Counted from the first letter of the stretch, positions 42,502 through 52,642 are shown. The stretch is 64,000 nucleotides of DNA from Nocardioides sp. Root122 (GCF_001425025.1 NZ_LMDE01000012.1:276700-340699); one strand, 5' to 3'. Notes: generated by a model not told the origin, from the sequence alone. Numbers and translations: made by a program.

Positions 42502-43314
42502 ATGCGCATCTGCAGGTTCAGCACGGGTGAGGAGCCGCGTTTCGGTGTCGTCGCCGGCGAGGTCGACGACTACGGCCAGCCCCACGAGGACTCGGTCGTG
42601 GTGGCGCTCGCCGGAGACCCGCTCTACGCCGGGATCAAGCTCCTCGACGAGGAGCACAAGCTCAGCGACGTACGGCTGCTGGCTCCGATCATCCCGCGCA
42701 GCAAGGTCGTCGGCATCGGCAAGAACTACGCCGCCCACGCCGCGGAGATGGGCGGCGAGGTCCCGGCGGAGCCGCTCATGTTCCTCAAGCCCAACACGAC
42801 CGTCGTCGGTCCGGGCGACCCGATCTTCTACCCGCCGCAGACCAGCAACCTGCACTACGAGGGCGAGCTCGCGGTCGTGATCGGCCGCATCTGCCGCGAC
42901 GTGCCCGTCGAGCAGGCCACCGACGTGATCTTCGGCTACACCATCGCCAACGACGTCACGGCGCGCGACCTGCAGCGCTCGGACGTCCAGTTCACCCGCG
43001 CCAAGGGCTTCGACTCCTTCTGCCCGCTCGGGCCGTGGATCGAGACCGACCTCGACCCGCAGGCGTTCAGCGACGGACGCCAGTTGCAGACCTACCTCAA
43101 CGGCGACCTCGTCCAGGACGGCTCGACCGCCGACATGATCTTCGACGTGCCGACGCTCGTCGCCCACGTGTCCTCCGTGATGACGCTGCTGCCCGGCGAC
43201 GTCATCCTCACCGGCACCCCCGAGGGTGTCGGCCCGATGCAGGTCGGTGACGAGGTCGAGATCTCGATCGCCGGCATCGGCGCCCTGACCAACCCCGTGT
43301 CACTCCGCAGCTGA
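42502..43314 (+). CDS. fumarylacetoacetate hydrolase-family protein
   Basis: A 270-residue FAH-fold enzyme. The metal ligands are in HYEGELAVVIG (ExE) and in YTIANDVTARDLQ; VGIGKNYAAHAAEMG and LTGTPEGVGPMQVGDEV are typical. Members act as hydrolases, decarboxylases or isomerases on dicarbonyl acids; oxaloacetate decarboxylase or acylpyruvase activity is possible. ATG 42502 lies 6 nt after TAGGGT (leaderless). Its pairing with gltX is common in actinobacteria. Confidence 0.9.
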   Translation: MRICRFSTGEEPRFGVVAGEVDDYGQPHEDSVVVALAGDPLYAGIKLLDEEHKLSDVRLLAPIIPRSKVVGIGKNYAAHAAEMGGEVPAEPLMFLKPNTTVVGPGDPIFYPPQTSNLHYEGELAVVIGRICRDVPVEQATDVIFGYTIANDVTARDLQRSDVQFTRAKGFDSFCPLGPWIETDLDPQAFSDGRQLQTYLNGDLVQDGSTADMIFDVPTLVAHVSSVMTLLPGDVILTGTPEGVGPMQVGDEVEISIAGIGALTNPVSLRS

Positions 43315-43333
43315 ACAGAGAGCCTGAGCCCAG

Positions 43334-44788
43334 ATGAGCACCCCAGTCCGCGTCCGCTTCTGCCCCTCGCCGACCGGATCGCCCCACGTGGGTCTGGTCC
43401 GCACCGCGTTGTTCAACTGGGCCTTCGCGCGCCACCACGGCGGCCAGATCGTCTTCCGGATGGAGGACACCGACCGGGAGCGCAGCACCCAGGAGTCCTA
43501 CGACGCGATCCTCGAGCTCTGGCGCTGGCTCGGCCTGGACTGGGACGAGGGCATCGAGGTCGGCGGACCGCACGGCCCCTACAAGCAGAGCGAGCGCGGC
43601 GACATCTACCGCGACGTGCTGGCCCGCCTGCACGAGTCGTCGTACACCTATGACTGCTACTGCACCACCCAGGAGGTCGACGCGCGCCGCAAGGCGTCCG
43701 GCTCGAAGATGCAGGGCTACGACGGCTTCTGCCGCGAGCTCTCCGACGAGCAGCGCGCCGCCTTCGAGGCCGAGGGCCGCAAGCCGGTCGTGCGCTTCCG
43801 GATGCCCGAGGGCTCCATCACGTGGGACGACCTGGTCCGCGGCGACATCACCTTCGACACCGAGAACGTCCCCGACTACGCGCTCTCGCGCGCCAACGGC
43901 GACCCGCTCTACACGCTCGTGAACCCGATCGACGACGCGCTGATGGAGGTCACCCACGTCCTGCGCGGCGAGGACCTGCTCTCCAGCACGCCGCGCCAGC
44001 TCGCCCTCTTCGACGCGCTCGTCGACCTCGGCATCGCCAAGGAGGTGCCCGCCTACGGCCACCTGCCCTACGTCATGGGCCAGGGCAACAAGAAGCTCTC
44101 CAAGCGTGACCCCGAGGCGCACGCCCTGGCCTACCGGGAGCAGGGGTTCCTGCCCGAAGGCCTGCTCAACTACCTCGCCCTCCTGGGCTGGTCGATCGCC
44201 GGCGACCGCGACGTCTTCTCGGTCGCGGAGATGGTCGAGGCGTTCGACATCAAGGACGTCAACCCCAACCCGGCCCGCTTCGACCTCAAGAAGGCCGAGG
44301 CGATCAACACCGCCCAGATGCGGCTGCTGTCGCTCGACGACATCACCCACCGGGTGCTGCCGTTCCTCAAGGAGGCCGGTGTCGTGGGCGACCCGGTCAA
44401 CGACGCCGACGCGCAGATGCTCGAGCTGGCGATGCCGCTGGTCGCCGAGCGCATCAACAAGCTCACCGAGGCCGCCCCGATGCTCGGCTTCCTCTTCGTC
44501 GACGAGGCCGACTTCGTCCGCGAGGAGGCGCTCGACGACACCGCCCGGGACGTCGTCAGGGCAGCGCACGACGCCCTGGCCGGCCTGGAGACCTGGAGCA
44601 CCGCCGCGATCGACGAGGCGCTGCGCACCGCGCTGATCGACGGACTCGGCCTGAAGCCGCGCGTCGCCTTCGGCCCGGTCCGCATCGCGGTGAGCGGCAG
44701 GAAGGTCAGCCCGCCGCTCTTCGAGTCGATGGAGCTGCTCGGTCGCGAGCGATCGCTGTCGCGCCTGCGCGACGCGATGGCTGGCTGA
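43334..44788 (+). CDS. gltX: glutamyl-tRNA synthetase
   Basis: A class I aminoacyl-tRNA synthetase of 484 residues. The HIGH box appears as [10 protein letters not shown] near residue 12 and the KMSKS box as KLSKRDP near 255, followed by the helical anticodon-binding domain. Actinobacteria generally lack GlnRS, so this enzyme should charge both tRNA-Glu and tRNA-Gln, the latter then corrected by GatCAB. Both tRNAs (Gln-CTG and Glu-CTC) are encoded about 1.1-1.3 kb downstream. It starts 19 nt after the FAH gene. Confidence 0.96.
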   Translation: MSTPVRVRFCPSPTGSPHVGLVRTALFNWAFARHHGGQIVFRMEDTDRERSTQESYDAILELWRWLGLDWDEGIEVGGPHGPYKQSERGDIYRDVLARLHESSYTYDCYCTTQEVDARRKASGSKMQGYDGFCRELSDEQRAAFEAEGRKPVVRFRMPEGSITWDDLVRGDITFDTENVPDYALSRANGDPLYTLVNPIDDALMEVTHVLRGEDLLSSTPRQLALFDALVDLGIAKEVPAYGHLPYVMGQGNKKLSKRDPEAHALAYREQGFLPEGLLNYLALLGWSIAGDRDVFSVAEMVEAFDIKDVNPNPARFDLKKAEAINTAQMRLLSLDDITHRVLPFLKEAGVVGDPVNDADAQMLELAMPLVAERINKLTEAAPMLGFLFVDEADFVREEALDDTARDVVRAAHDALAGLETWSTAAIDEALRTALIDGLGLKPRVAFGPVRIAVSGRKVSPPLFESMELLGRERSLSRLRDAMAG

Positions 44789-44811
44789 GCCGGCCGAGGT
44801 TCGAGGCGACC

Positions 44812-45816
44812 ATGGCGCCCCCGCTCGGCCCTGACTTCCGACCGCAGTACCACGAGCTGCACCGCGTCGGGCGTCCCGGCATCTGGCGCTCGCTCGTCGG
44901 CTCGCTCCTGCTCCTGGTGCTGGTCTTCGCTGTGGTCCCGCTCGTGGCGGGCACGGTGGCCTTCGTGCTGCTGCTGGCCGCAGGGCGTACGACGTCGGAG
45001 GCCGCGGCGACCCTCGACGTGACGGCCGAGGCCACGCCCACCGGCCTGGCCCTGCTCAACGTCGTGATCGCCGCAGCCATCCCGCTGACCTGGGCGATCA
45101 CCTGGTGGCTGCACCGGCTGAAGCCGCGCTGGGTGTCGTCGGTGGCGCCCCGGATCCGCTGGCGCTACCTCGTCGCCTGCCTGGGCCTCTCCGTGGTGGC
45201 GCTGCTCGCCTCGCTGGGCGTCGGCCTGCTGCTCCCGCTGGCGCCGGGGGAGGCACCGGTCGGCGAGGCCAACGAGTTCACCGCCCGCACCCGCGACTTC
45301 ATGCTGGTGATCCTGCTGCTGACGCCGCTCCAGGCGGCGGGGGAGGAGTACCTCTTCCGGGGCTACCTCACCCAGGCCTTCGGCTCGCTGGTGTGGTCGC
45401 GTCGGGTCTCCCAGGCACTGGCGGTGCTGGGGCCGGCGCTGATCTTCGCGCTGTTCCACGGACTCTCGCAGGATGCGCCGGTGTTCTTCGACCGGTTCGC
45501 CTTCGGCGTCGTCGCCGGCATCCTGGTGATCCGCACGGGGGGCCTCGAGGCCGGGATCGCGATGCACGTGCTCAACAACTTCCTGGCCTTCGGGCTCGCG
45601 CTCGCCTTCGGCGACCTGACCTCGGCGCTCAACGCCACCGGGGGCAGCAGCTGGTGGATGATCCTCACCACGCTGGCCCAGTCGCTGGTCTACCTCGGCC
45701 TCGCGTCGTGGGTGGCCCGGTCGATGGGGCTGGTCAACACGGGCCCGCCGGTCGGGGGAGCGCTGCCGCCGTCCAGTGGGGACCCCGTTTTGGCCGCGCC
45801 CCCTCCTCGCGTGTAA
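44812..45816 (+). CDS. CPBP-family intramembrane metalloprotease
   Basis: A 334-residue membrane protein with about eight helices. The Abi/CPBP motifs are AAGEEYLFRGYL (EExxxR), FALFHGLSQ (second motif His) and HVLNNFLAF. Such proteins cleave within membranes or modify prenylated peptides; the client is unknown. It starts 23 bp after gltX and is probably cotranscribed. The C-terminus is Pro-rich. Confidence 0.88.
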   Translation: MAPPLGPDFRPQYHELHRVGRPGIWRSLVGSLLLLVLVFAVVPLVAGTVAFVLLLAAGRTTSEAAATLDVTAEATPTGLALLNVVIAAAIPLTWAITWWLHRLKPRWVSSVAPRIRWRYLVACLGLSVVALLASLGVGLLLPLAPGEAPVGEANEFTARTRDFMLVILLLTPLQAAGEEYLFRGYLTQAFGSLVWSRRVSQALAVLGPALIFALFHGLSQDAPVFFDRFAFGVVAGILVIRTGGLEAGIAMHVLNNFLAFGLALAFGDLTSALNATGGSSWWMILTTLAQSLVYLGLASWVARSMGLVNTGPPVGGALPPSSGDPVLAAPPPRV

Positions 45817-45898
45817 CGTTCGGGGTCGGTTCTGGAAGGTCTCCGGACAGGACCGCGTGGGAGTCGGGACGTCCTCCGGGGCTGGCTCGATACCCCCA

Positions 45899-45970
45899 TG
45901 GGGTATGGTGTAATTGGCAACACGGCTGATTCTGGTTCAGTTGTTCTAGGTTCGAGTCCTAGTACCCCAG
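45899..45970 (+). tRNA. tRNA-Gln (anticodon CTG)
   Basis: A 72-nt cloverleaf: acceptor TGGGGTA/TACCCCA with discriminator G; D arm GTGT-ACAC; anticodon stem GCTGA/TCAGT around loop TTCTGGT (CTG at the middle); T arm CTAGG-TTCGAGT-CCTAG. CCA is not encoded. Confidence 0.95.
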
Positions 45971-46060
45971 CGATCCGAAGCCCACCGGCTGAGGATTTGG
46001 AGCGAGATCTCCGGCACCGCTAGAGTCTCTTCCCGTTGCTCGCACGAGCAGCACCTGCAA

Positions 46061-46133
46061 GCCCCCGTTGTGTAGCGGCCTAGCACGTCGCCCTCTCAAG
46101 GCGGTAGCGCCGGTTCGAATCCGGTCGGGGGTA
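46061..46133 (+). tRNA. tRNA-Glu (anticodon CTC)
   Basis: A 73-nt cloverleaf: acceptor GCCCCCG/CGGGGGT with discriminator A; anticodon stem TCGCC/GGCGG around loop CTCTCAA (CTC); T arm CCGG-TTCGAAT-CCGG. CCA is not encoded. It lies 90 bp after tRNA-Gln and is followed by a strong terminator. Confidence 0.95.
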
Positions 46134-46140
46134 CAGCACC

Positions 46141-46172
46141 CGAAGGGCCCGGTCACCAGACCGGGCCCTTCG
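46141..46172 (+). terminator. terminator of the tRNA unit
   Basis: CGAAGGGCCCGGTC-ACCA-GACCGGGCCCTTCG, a perfect 14-bp stem with a 4-nt loop, 8 nt after tRNA-Glu. No T-run beyond the TTCG. Confidence 0.85.
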
Positions 46173-46257
46173 TCGTGCGTGGGGACCTCCGCCTCTGGTG
46201 GCCACCTGCACCCCGGCCGACGGTGGGCGTGCGGGGGTAGGCGAGGAGGGGATGGCG

Positions 46258-46620
46258 ATGACCCAGCGCGACACCGTGGATGCCGACGTCCACGTCGAGA
46301 CGATCCAGGTCTTCCTGGAGCCCGATCGGGGCACCTCGTGGCGGGGTGCCCTGCTGAGCGCCGTGATCGGCGCCGGAGCCGGGCCGCCGTACCGCTTCGT
46401 GGCGGCCGCACCCGACGTCCGCCACGACGCTGCCGAGCACATCGCGACGAGCCAGCGCTTCGCCCTGGAGCCGTTCCAGGACCTCGACGACCCAGCCGCG
46501 GACGAGTGGACGGACCTCGCCCGCCGGCGCCACGCCGAGCTCGACGCCGACCTGAGGCGGGACGGGTGGCGCCCCGCCGACGTCGGTGCCCACTGGTGGT
46601 CCCTGCGCTACACGCGCTGA
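46258..46620 (+). CDS. hypothetical protein
   Basis: A 120-residue soluble protein (MTQRDTVDADVHVETIQVFL onward) with several Trp in the C-terminal half (GWRPADVGAHWWSLRYTR). ATG 46258 is chosen for the GGAGGGG site 6 nt upstream; ATG 46252 is possible. No family recognised. It stands alone between the tRNAs and the usp-tct operon, with terminators on both sides. Confidence 0.6.
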   Translation: MTQRDTVDADVHVETIQVFLEPDRGTSWRGALLSAVIGAGAGPPYRFVAAAPDVRHDAAEHIATSQRFALEPFQDLDDPAADEWTDLARRRHAELDADLRRDGWRPADVGAHWWSLRYTR

Positions 46621-46660
46621 CGACCCCCGCGTTGTCGCGTGAGCAACGGCGCGGGGGTCG
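46621..46660. terminator. bidirectional hairpin terminator
   Basis: CGACCCCCGC (46621-46630) pairs with GCGGGGGTCG (46651-46660); inner GTTG/CAAC extends the stem with a small bulge. It starts right after the hypothetical gene's stop and lies 27 bp from the convergent usp stop. Confidence 0.75.
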
Positions 46661-46686
46661 ATGGCCGACCGGCAAAGCGGTGCGGG

Positions 46687-47082
46687 TCAGGCCTGGGGCT
46701 TGACCGCGGTGACGGCGCACTCGGCGCCGAGCAGGATCCGCTGCGCGACGCTGCCCATCAGCAGCTTGCCGACGGGGGAGCGGCGGCGCAGGCCGATGAC
46801 GATGAGCTCGGCCGACACCTCGTCGGCCACCTCCAGCACCTGGTCGCCGACGTCGGCGCCCATCGAGCGGCGTACGTCGACGGCGACCCCGGCGTCGGCC
46901 AGCTCCTGGGAGAGCCGCGCCAGCTGGTCGTTGTCGGCGTAGCGCTCGTCGACGAGGGCGTCGCCGCGGGTGGCGTTGACCACCACGATGCGGCCCTCGC
47001 GGAGCCTCGCCTCCTCGACCGCGCGCGCCAGCGCAGCCTCGCCGTACTCGTCGGGGGTCCACCCGACCACGATCGTCGTCAT
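46687..47082 (-). CDS. universal stress protein family
   Basis: A 131-residue UspA-type alpha/beta protein: [19 protein letters not shown] at the N-terminus and the nucleotide-binding [19 protein letters not shown] near the C-terminus (G-2x-G-9x-G-S/T pattern, ATP-binding type). A GGAGG site lies before the ATG, which overlaps the tctA stop in ATGA. So it is the last gene of the tctCBA operon, an unusual coupling to a nutrient importer. Confidence 0.88.
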   Translation of the reverse strand: MTTIVVGWTPDEYGEAALARAVEEARLREGRIVVVNATRGDALVDERYADNDQLARLSQELADAGVAVDVRRSMGADVGDQVLEVADEVSAELIVIGLRRRSPVGKLLMGSVAQRILLGAECAVTAVKPQA

Positions 47083-48647
47083 CGCAGTGCCTCCTCGTTG
47101 CCCTGGTTGTCGGCCGCTTCGCCCTCGACCCTGCCAGATGGCTCGACGGCGGGCACGACCGCGGCGGGTCGGACTGCGCGGACCACGATCGGGACGACCA
47201 CCACGAGGGCGACGACCACGTAGATCACCACACCGAGTGGCTCGCTCCACAGCGCCGACACCTCGCCGCGCGAGAGCGCCATGGCCTCGCGGAGCTTGGT
47301 CTCCATCAGCGGTCCGAGGATGACGCCGAGGATCAGCGGCAGCACCGGCAGCCCGAAGCGCCGCATCAGCAGGCCCAGCAGGCCGAGCAGGAGCAGCAGG
47401 AACAGGTCGAATGCCTGGATGTTGGCGGCGTAGGAGCCCAGGGCGGCGAAGAAGAGGATGCCTGCGTAGAGCTGCGGCCGGGGGATCTGCAGCAGCTTGG
47501 CCCAGAGCGGCGCGAGGGGCAGGTTGAGCACCAGCAGCAGCACGTTGCCGATCAGCAGGCTGGCCAGCAGGGCCCACACCAGCTCGGGCTGGTCGGTCAT
47601 CAGGCTCGGGCCCGGCTCGATGCCGTATCCCTGCAGCGCGGCGAGCATGACCGCCGACGTCGCTGTCACCGGCAGACCGAGGGCGAGCAGCGGCACGAAG
47701 GTGCCGGCCGCCGAGGCGTTGTTGGCCGCCTCCGGTCCCGCGACGCCCTCGATGGCACCCCGGCCGAACTCGTCGTGCCCCTTGCGGGCGGCGATCCGCT
47801 TCTCGGTGATGTAGGAGAGGAACGTCGGGATCTCCGCGCCGCCGGCGGGCAGCGCGCCGAACGGGAAGCCGTACGCCGTCCCGCGCAGCCACGGGCCCCA
47901 CGACCGCTTGAGGTCGGAGCCGCTCATCCAGGGGCGGCCGACCGGGATCACGTGCGCGGGGTTGCGGCGCAGGTGGGCGGCGACCCAGAGGGCCTCGCCG
48001 AGGGCGAAGATGCCCACGGCCACGACGACCACGTCGATGCGTCCGGCCAGCAGGGGCTGGTCGAAGCTCAGGCGGGTCTGCCCGGTGTTGAGGTCGAGCC
48101 CGACGAGGCCGATGGTGAGGCCGAGGAACAGCGCGATGAAGCCGCGCAGGGCCGAGCCGCCGAGCACGCTCGTCACCATGATCATGGCGAGCACCATCAG
48201 CGCGAAGTAGGACGGGGCGCCGATGTCGACGGCCACCGAGGCCAGGGCCGGCGCGAAGAAGACGACCAGCAGGGTGCCGATGGTGCCGGCGATGAAGGAG
48301 CCGATGGCTGCGGTGGCGAGGGCCTGGGCCGCCCGTCCCGCGCGAGCCATCAGGTTGCCCTCGAGGGCCGTCATCACCGACGCGGACTCACCGGGGGTGT
48401 TGAGCAGGATCGCCGTCGTCGAGCCGCCGTACATGCCGCCGTAGTAGATGCCGGCGAACATGATGAACGCCGCGATCGGGTCGAGGCCGTAGGTGACCGG
48501 CAGCAGCAGCGCGACCGCCATGGCCGGGCCGATGCCCGGGAGGACGCCGACGAACGTGCCGAGCAGCACGCCGATGGCGGCGTAGAGGAGGTTCTCCGGG
48601 GTGAGGACGGCGCCGAAGCCGTCCATGAGCAGGCCGAGGTTGTCCAT
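47079..48647 (-). CDS. tctA: tripartite tricarboxylate transporter large membrane subunit
   Basis: A 522-residue TctA-family permease with about eleven or twelve helices. [19 protein letters not shown] and [17 protein letters not shown] are the two duplicated family motifs. It works with TctB and the lipoprotein TctC for Na+-driven uptake of citrate, tartrate or similar acids. The start shares one base with the tctB stop (TGATG). Confidence 0.92.
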   Translation of the reverse strand: MDNLGLLMDGFGAVLTPENLLYAAIGVLLGTFVGVLPGIGPAMAVALLLPVTYGLDPIAAFIMFAGIYYGGMYGGSTTAILLNTPGESASVMTALEGNLMARAGRAAQALATAAIGSFIAGTIGTLLVVFFAPALASVAVDIGAPSYFALMVLAMIMVTSVLGGSALRGFIALFLGLTIGLVGLDLNTGQTRLSFDQPLLAGRIDVVVVAVGIFALGEALWVAAHLRRNPAHVIPVGRPWMSGSDLKRSWGPWLRGTAYGFPFGALPAGGAEIPTFLSYITEKRIAARKGHDEFGRGAIEGVAGPEAANNASAAGTFVPLLALGLPVTATSAVMLAALQGYGIEPGPSLMTDQPELVWALLASLLIGNVLLLVLNLPLAPLWAKLLQIPRPQLYAGILFFAALGSYAANIQAFDLFLLLLLGLLGLLMRRFGLPVLPLILGVILGPLMETKLREAMALSRGEVSALWSEPLGVVIYVVVALVVVVPIVVRAVRPAAVVPAVEPSGRVEGEAADNQGNEEALR

Positions 48648-49183
48648 CAGAGCACCCCGTCCAGGATCCCGGCCGGGAGGATCACGCCCAGGCCCTCGTG
48701 GAAGAAGTACCAGCTGCCGACAGACAGCACGAAGCCCACGAGCACGTCGCGCACCAGCGTGCGGCTGCCGAGCGACCAGGCCGCACCGATGAACAGCAGC
48801 GCACCGCTGACCGCCCAGCCCAGGAACGACACGGTGAGCACGGTGAACAGCAGCACGCCGACGAGCTTGAGCACCGTGGTCCAGTCGGCGGGGTGGCGCA
48901 GGTCCACGTCCTCACCGCCCTCGGCCTCGGGCACGTCGCCGCGCAGCGTGGCGAGGACGAGCAGCACGCCGAGCGCGACCGTGACCGCGCCGATGACGTA
49001 GGGGAACAGGCGCGGACCCACCGGGTCGCCGAAGCCGACCCGGAGCGTCGTCGCGTCGTAGAAGGTGTAGGCGCCGACCACGACCAGCAGCGCGGCGAGG
49101 CCGAGCTGGGCCAGGTCCCGGTCGGGCGCGGGCGCCGCATCCGGCGCCGTGTCAGGGGTGGGGGTGTCGAGTGGTGTGCTCAC
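48647..49183 (-). CDS. tctB: tripartite tricarboxylate transporter small membrane subunit
   Basis: A 178-residue protein with four helices and an N-terminal Pro/Asp-rich tail, typical of TctB. GTG 49183 overlaps the tctC stop in GTGA. Confidence 0.88.
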   Translation of the reverse strand: MSTPLDTPTPDTAPDAAPAPDRDLAQLGLAALLVVVGAYTFYDATTLRVGFGDPVGPRLFPYVIGAVTVALGVLLVLATLRGDVPEAEGGEDVDLRHPADWTTVLKLVGVLLFTVLTVSFLGWAVSGALLFIGAAWSLGSRTLVRDVLVGFVLSVGSWYFFHEGLGVILPAGILDGVL

Positions 49184-50175
49184 AGCAGGTCCAGCTCCTC
49201 GAGGGTGGTGGCGACGCGCTCGTCCTGCTCCTGCAGGAACTGCGTGAACTCGTCGCCGGTCTTGAACTCGTCGATCCATCCGTTGTCCTCGAGGGCCTGC
49301 TGCCACTCGGGGGTCTCGTGCATCTCCTCGACCATCCCGATGAGCTCGTCACGACGCTCCTCGCTGATGCCGGGCGGCGCGAAGACACCGCGCCAGTTGG
49401 TGAAGACCAGGTCGATACCGGCCTCGGTGAGCGTCGGCGCCTCACTGATGCCCTCGCCCTTGAGCCGCTCGTCGCCGGAGACGGCCAGCAGTCGCAGCTC
49501 CCCGGAGGACAGCTGGCCCTCGAACTCACCGACGCCGGAGAAGCCGACGTCGATCTTCTTGCCGAGCAGCGCGGTCGTCAGCGGACCCCCGCCGTCGTAC
49601 GGCACGTAGGTCAGCTCGCGGGGTTCGACGTCCACCGCCGTCGCGAGCTGCATGGGGAACAGGTGGTCGGGACCGCCGGGGGAGGAGCCGCCACCGGCGA
49701 CGACCGCGCCGGGGTCGTCCTGCCAGGCCTGCACCAGGTCGTCGATCGTCTTGAACGGCGAGTCCGCCGGGACGAGCACGCCCTCCTGGTCCTCGATCAG
49801 CTGCGCGATCGGTGTCGCGTCGTCCAGCTTGTAGGGGGCGGCGAACGAGTAGAGCGAGCCGACCACGCCGAGGCCGGCGGTCATCATCGTGCGCTCGTCG
49901 CCCTCGGCGTTCATCAGCCGCGTCATGGCCACCGAGCCGCCGGCGCCGATCACGTTGGTCACCTCGAAGGAGCCGCCGGTGATGTCGGCGTTCTCCATCA
50001 CCGCGACCGCGGCGCGACCAGTCTGGTCGTAGCCGCCGCCGGGGCTGTTGGGGATCAGCATCGTCATGTTGTTGCTCTGCGGGCCACGCGTGACGCCGCA
50101 GCCCGTCGCCAGCGCCAGCGCGCTGGCCAGGGCCACGACGGTGGCGAACGTTCGCCTCGTCCTCTGGCGCACCAT
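49180..50175 (-). CDS. tctC: tripartite tricarboxylate transporter binding lipoprotein
   Basis: A 331-residue extracellular binding protein (Bug/TctC family). The signal peptide ends in LALATGC with lipid-modified Cys26. IPNSPGGGYDQTGR is the ligand-loop motif and GVFAPPGISEERRDELIGM the C-terminal hallmark. ATG 50175 has GGAG 5 nt upstream; GTG 50181 is possible. First gene of tctCBA-usp, divergent from a two-component system. Confidence 0.93.
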   Translation of the reverse strand: MVRQRTRRTFATVVALASALALATGCGVTRGPQSNNMTMLIPNSPGGGYDQTGRAAVAVMENADITGGSFEVTNVIGAGGSVAMTRLMNAEGDERTMMTAGLGVVGSLYSFAAPYKLDDATPIAQLIEDQEGVLVPADSPFKTIDDLVQAWQDDPGAVVAGGGSSPGGPDHLFPMQLATAVDVEPRELTYVPYDGGGPLTTALLGKKIDVGFSGVGEFEGQLSSGELRLLAVSGDERLKGEGISEAPTLTEAGIDLVFTNWRGVFAPPGISEERRDELIGMVEEMHETPEWQQALEDNGWIDEFKTGDEFTQFLQEQDERVATTLEELDLL

Positions 50176-50319
50176 GGGCACTCCGATCTCTCAGTTCTTC
50201 CGTGGCTCTCCCGAGTCCACCGGTCTCGCAGCCGGCCTCCGGGAGGTGGCCGACCCGATGATGGTGGAGACTTCGTGTGGCGGCCGTCACGCTTGGGAAA
50301 GCAATGGAGGTTGTGGAAC

Positions 50320-51963
50320 TTGTGGTCACGCTCGCGCTGGTGGCCGGCGACGCTCGCCGGCCAGTTCCTGGTGCTCCAGCTGACGGTGCTGCTCGCCGTC
50401 GTGGCGGTGGCGAGCGTCGTCTCGGTGCAGCAGAGCGACGCCGACTTCCGTGACACCCGCGGGGCGCGGCTGCGCGCCCGCGCCGAGGCGATGGCCAACA
50501 TCCGCGTGGTCCGCAAGGCCTTCCTCAAGGACGAGGTGGCCGCCAGCCGCGTCTCGCTGACGTCTTACACCCAGCGGGTGCGCAACGAGCTGCAGGCCAG
50601 CGGCGTCTACCTCGCCGACCCCGACGGCAGGGTGCTCGTCAGCAGCGACTTCGTCGGCCGCGACGAGCGGATCGACCTCGGCAGCAGCACCGTCCAGCAG
50701 CTGCGGCCCTGGACCGGCGACGTGGACGACTTCGGCGAGCGTGCGATCGCGGCGCAGGTGCCGATCATCGACGACTCCGGCGAGCTGGTCGGGATCGCCA
50801 TGGCGACGCAGTCCTACCCGACGTGGAGCGAACGCGTCCGAGGTGTGCTGCCCGACCTCCTGACCTTCGCCGGCCTCGGTCTCGGCCTCGGCGTGGCCGG
50901 GTCCTTCCTGCTCTCGCGCCTGATCCGGCGGCGTACGCGCGGCCTGGAGCCTGCGGCCATCGCGGCGCTCGCCGACCAGCGTGAGGCCCTGCTGCACGCG
51001 ATCCGCGAGGGAGTGGTGGCGGTCGCCGACGACGGCACGGTGACGGTGCTCAGCGACAGCGCGCGCGAGCTGGTCGGTCTCGAGGGGCCGGTCGAGGGAC
51101 GCCGCCTCGCCGACCTCGACCTCGACCCGGCGCTGCGCGACCTGCTGACCGACGATGCTGAGATCCGCGACCACGTCGTGGTGCTCGGCGACCGGGTGCT
51201 GGTCGTCAACCGCAACGCCGTGCACGAGGGCGGGCGCCGCGTTGCGTCGGTCACCACGCTGCGCGACCGCACCGAGCTGCTGGCCCTGCAGAGCGAGCTC
51301 AGCGCGCGCGAGTCGATCACCAACACGCTGCGGGCCCAGACGCACGAGTTCCACAACCAGCTGCACACGATCTCCGGACTCGTGCAGCTCGGGGAGTACG
51401 ACGAGGTGTCCCGGCTCGTCGGCACCCTGAGCCGGCGCCGCGCAGCCATCTCCGACGCCGTGATCGCGCGCGTCGAGGACCCCGCCGTCGCGGCCCTGCT
51501 GATCGCCAAGACCAGCCTCGCCGTCGAGCGCGGCGTCGACCTCGTCGTGACGGCGGACACCCACCTGCCCCGCCTGGACCCGGAGTCCTCGACCGATGTC
51601 GGCACGGTGCTGGGCAACCTGGTGGACAACGCCGTCGACGCCTCCGTGGCAGTGGGTGGTCGGTCGGTCGAGGTCGCGCTGCACCAGGACGGCGGGACCG
51701 TGCGGCTGTCGGTGGCCGACACGGGACCGGGTGTGCCGCCCGAGGTGGTCGGCGAGATCTTCCGCCGGGGCTGGAGCTCGAAGGCGCCGACGGTCGGCGG
51801 CCGGGGTGTCGGGCTCGCGCTCGTGCAGGTCGTCTGCGAGCGTCGGGGCGGCTCCGTCACGGTCCATGCCGGCCCCGACGGGGCGGGAGCCGTCTTCGAG
51901 GCGGAGCTGCCCGGCGCCGAGCTGACCCTCGAGGTCGGCACCGAGAGAGGAGTCGACGCATGA
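50320..51963 (+). CDS. CitA/DctS-type sensor histidine kinase
   Basis: A membrane sensor kinase of about 547 residues: a helix (TLAGQFLVLQLTVLLAVVAV), an extracytoplasmic sensor domain of the CitA/DcuS PAS type, a second helix (VLPDLLTFAGLGLGLGVAGS), a cytoplasmic PAS, the phospho-His motif QTHEFHNQLHTISGLVQLGE and a HATPase ending GGRGVGLALVQVV. TTG 50320 is chosen for GGAGG 9 nt upstream; an in-frame GTG near 50272 would lengthen it. It probably senses the acid imported by the divergent TctCBA. Confidence 0.88.
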   Translation: MWSRSRWWPATLAGQFLVLQLTVLLAVVAVASVVSVQQSDADFRDTRGARLRARAEAMANIRVVRKAFLKDEVAASRVSLTSYTQRVRNELQASGVYLADPDGRVLVSSDFVGRDERIDLGSSTVQQLRPWTGDVDDFGERAIAAQVPIIDDSGELVGIAMATQSYPTWSERVRGVLPDLLTFAGLGLGLGVAGSFLLSRLIRRRTRGLEPAAIAALADQREALLHAIREGVVAVADDGTVTVLSDSARELVGLEGPVEGRRLADLDLDPALRDLLTDDAEIRDHVVVLGDRVLVVNRNAVHEGGRRVASVTTLRDRTELLALQSELSARESITNTLRAQTHEFHNQLHTISGLVQLGEYDEVSRLVGTLSRRRAAISDAVIARVEDPAVAALLIAKTSLAVERGVDLVVTADTHLPRLDPESSTDVGTVLGNLVDNAVDASVAVGGRSVEVALHQDGGTVRLSVADTGPGVPPEVVGEIFRRGWSSKAPTVGGRGVGLALVQVVCERRGGSVTVHAGPDGAGAVFEAELPGAELTLEVGTERGVDA

Positions 51964-52631
51964 GCGATGTTGCGGTGCTCGTCGTCGACGACGACTTCAT
52001 GGTCGCGCGCATCCACACGCAGTTCGTCGAGCGCACGCCGGGCTTCCGCGTGGTCGGTGTGGCGAGCACCGGCCGGGCGGCGCTCGACGACATCGGCCGG
52101 CTGCACCCCGACCTGGTCCTGCTCGACGTGCACCTGCCCGACATGACCGGGATCGAGGTGCTGCGCCGCCTGCGGGCGGAGGGCGACGACGTCGGCGTCC
52201 TGGTGGTGACGGCCGCGCGCGAGGCCGACACGGTGCGCGCCGCGGCGGCCGGGGGAGCGGCCCACTACCTCGTCAAGCCGTTCGACTACGACGACCTCCG
52301 CGTGCGGCTGGAGTCCTTCCGCGCCGCCCACCTCGCGCTCTCCGGTTCAGGATCGCCCGGGCAGCAGGACATCGACGCGGTCTTCGGCGCCGCCGCGCCT
52401 GTGGCCCCGGCGACCCTCCCCAAGGGGCTCAGCCCGCAGACCGCCGACCTCGTGCAGTCCGCGCTCCTGGAGGCGGGTGAGCTGTCCGCCGCGGAGTGCG
52501 CCGACGCCGTGGGTATCTCCCGGGTCTCGGCCCGGCGCTACCTCGAGCACTTCGTGGCCCGCGGGTCCGCCGTCGTCCGGCTCCAGTACGGCGGGGGCGG
52601 CCGGCCGGAGCGCCGCTACCGGTCGACGTAG
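51960..52631 (+). CDS. CitB/DctR-type response regulator
   Basis: A 223-residue regulator of the CitB class: receiver with DDD at 10-12, phospho-D56 in LVLLDVHLPD and the Lys in YLVKPFDYDDL, then a C-terminal helix-turn-helix (LSAAECADAVGISRVSARRY). ATGA overlap with the kinase. The likely target is the divergent tctCBA promoter. Confidence 0.92.
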   Translation: MSDVAVLVVDDDFMVARIHTQFVERTPGFRVVGVASTGRAALDDIGRLHPDLVLLDVHLPDMTGIEVLRRLRAEGDDVGVLVVTAAREADTVRAAAAGGAAHYLVKPFDYDDLRVRLESFRAAHLALSGSGSPGQQDIDAVFGAAAPVAPATLPKGLSPQTADLVQSALLEAGELSAAECADAVGISRVSARRYLEHFVARGSAVVRLQYGGGGRPERRYRST

Positions 52632-52642
52632 CCCCTGCCGGG

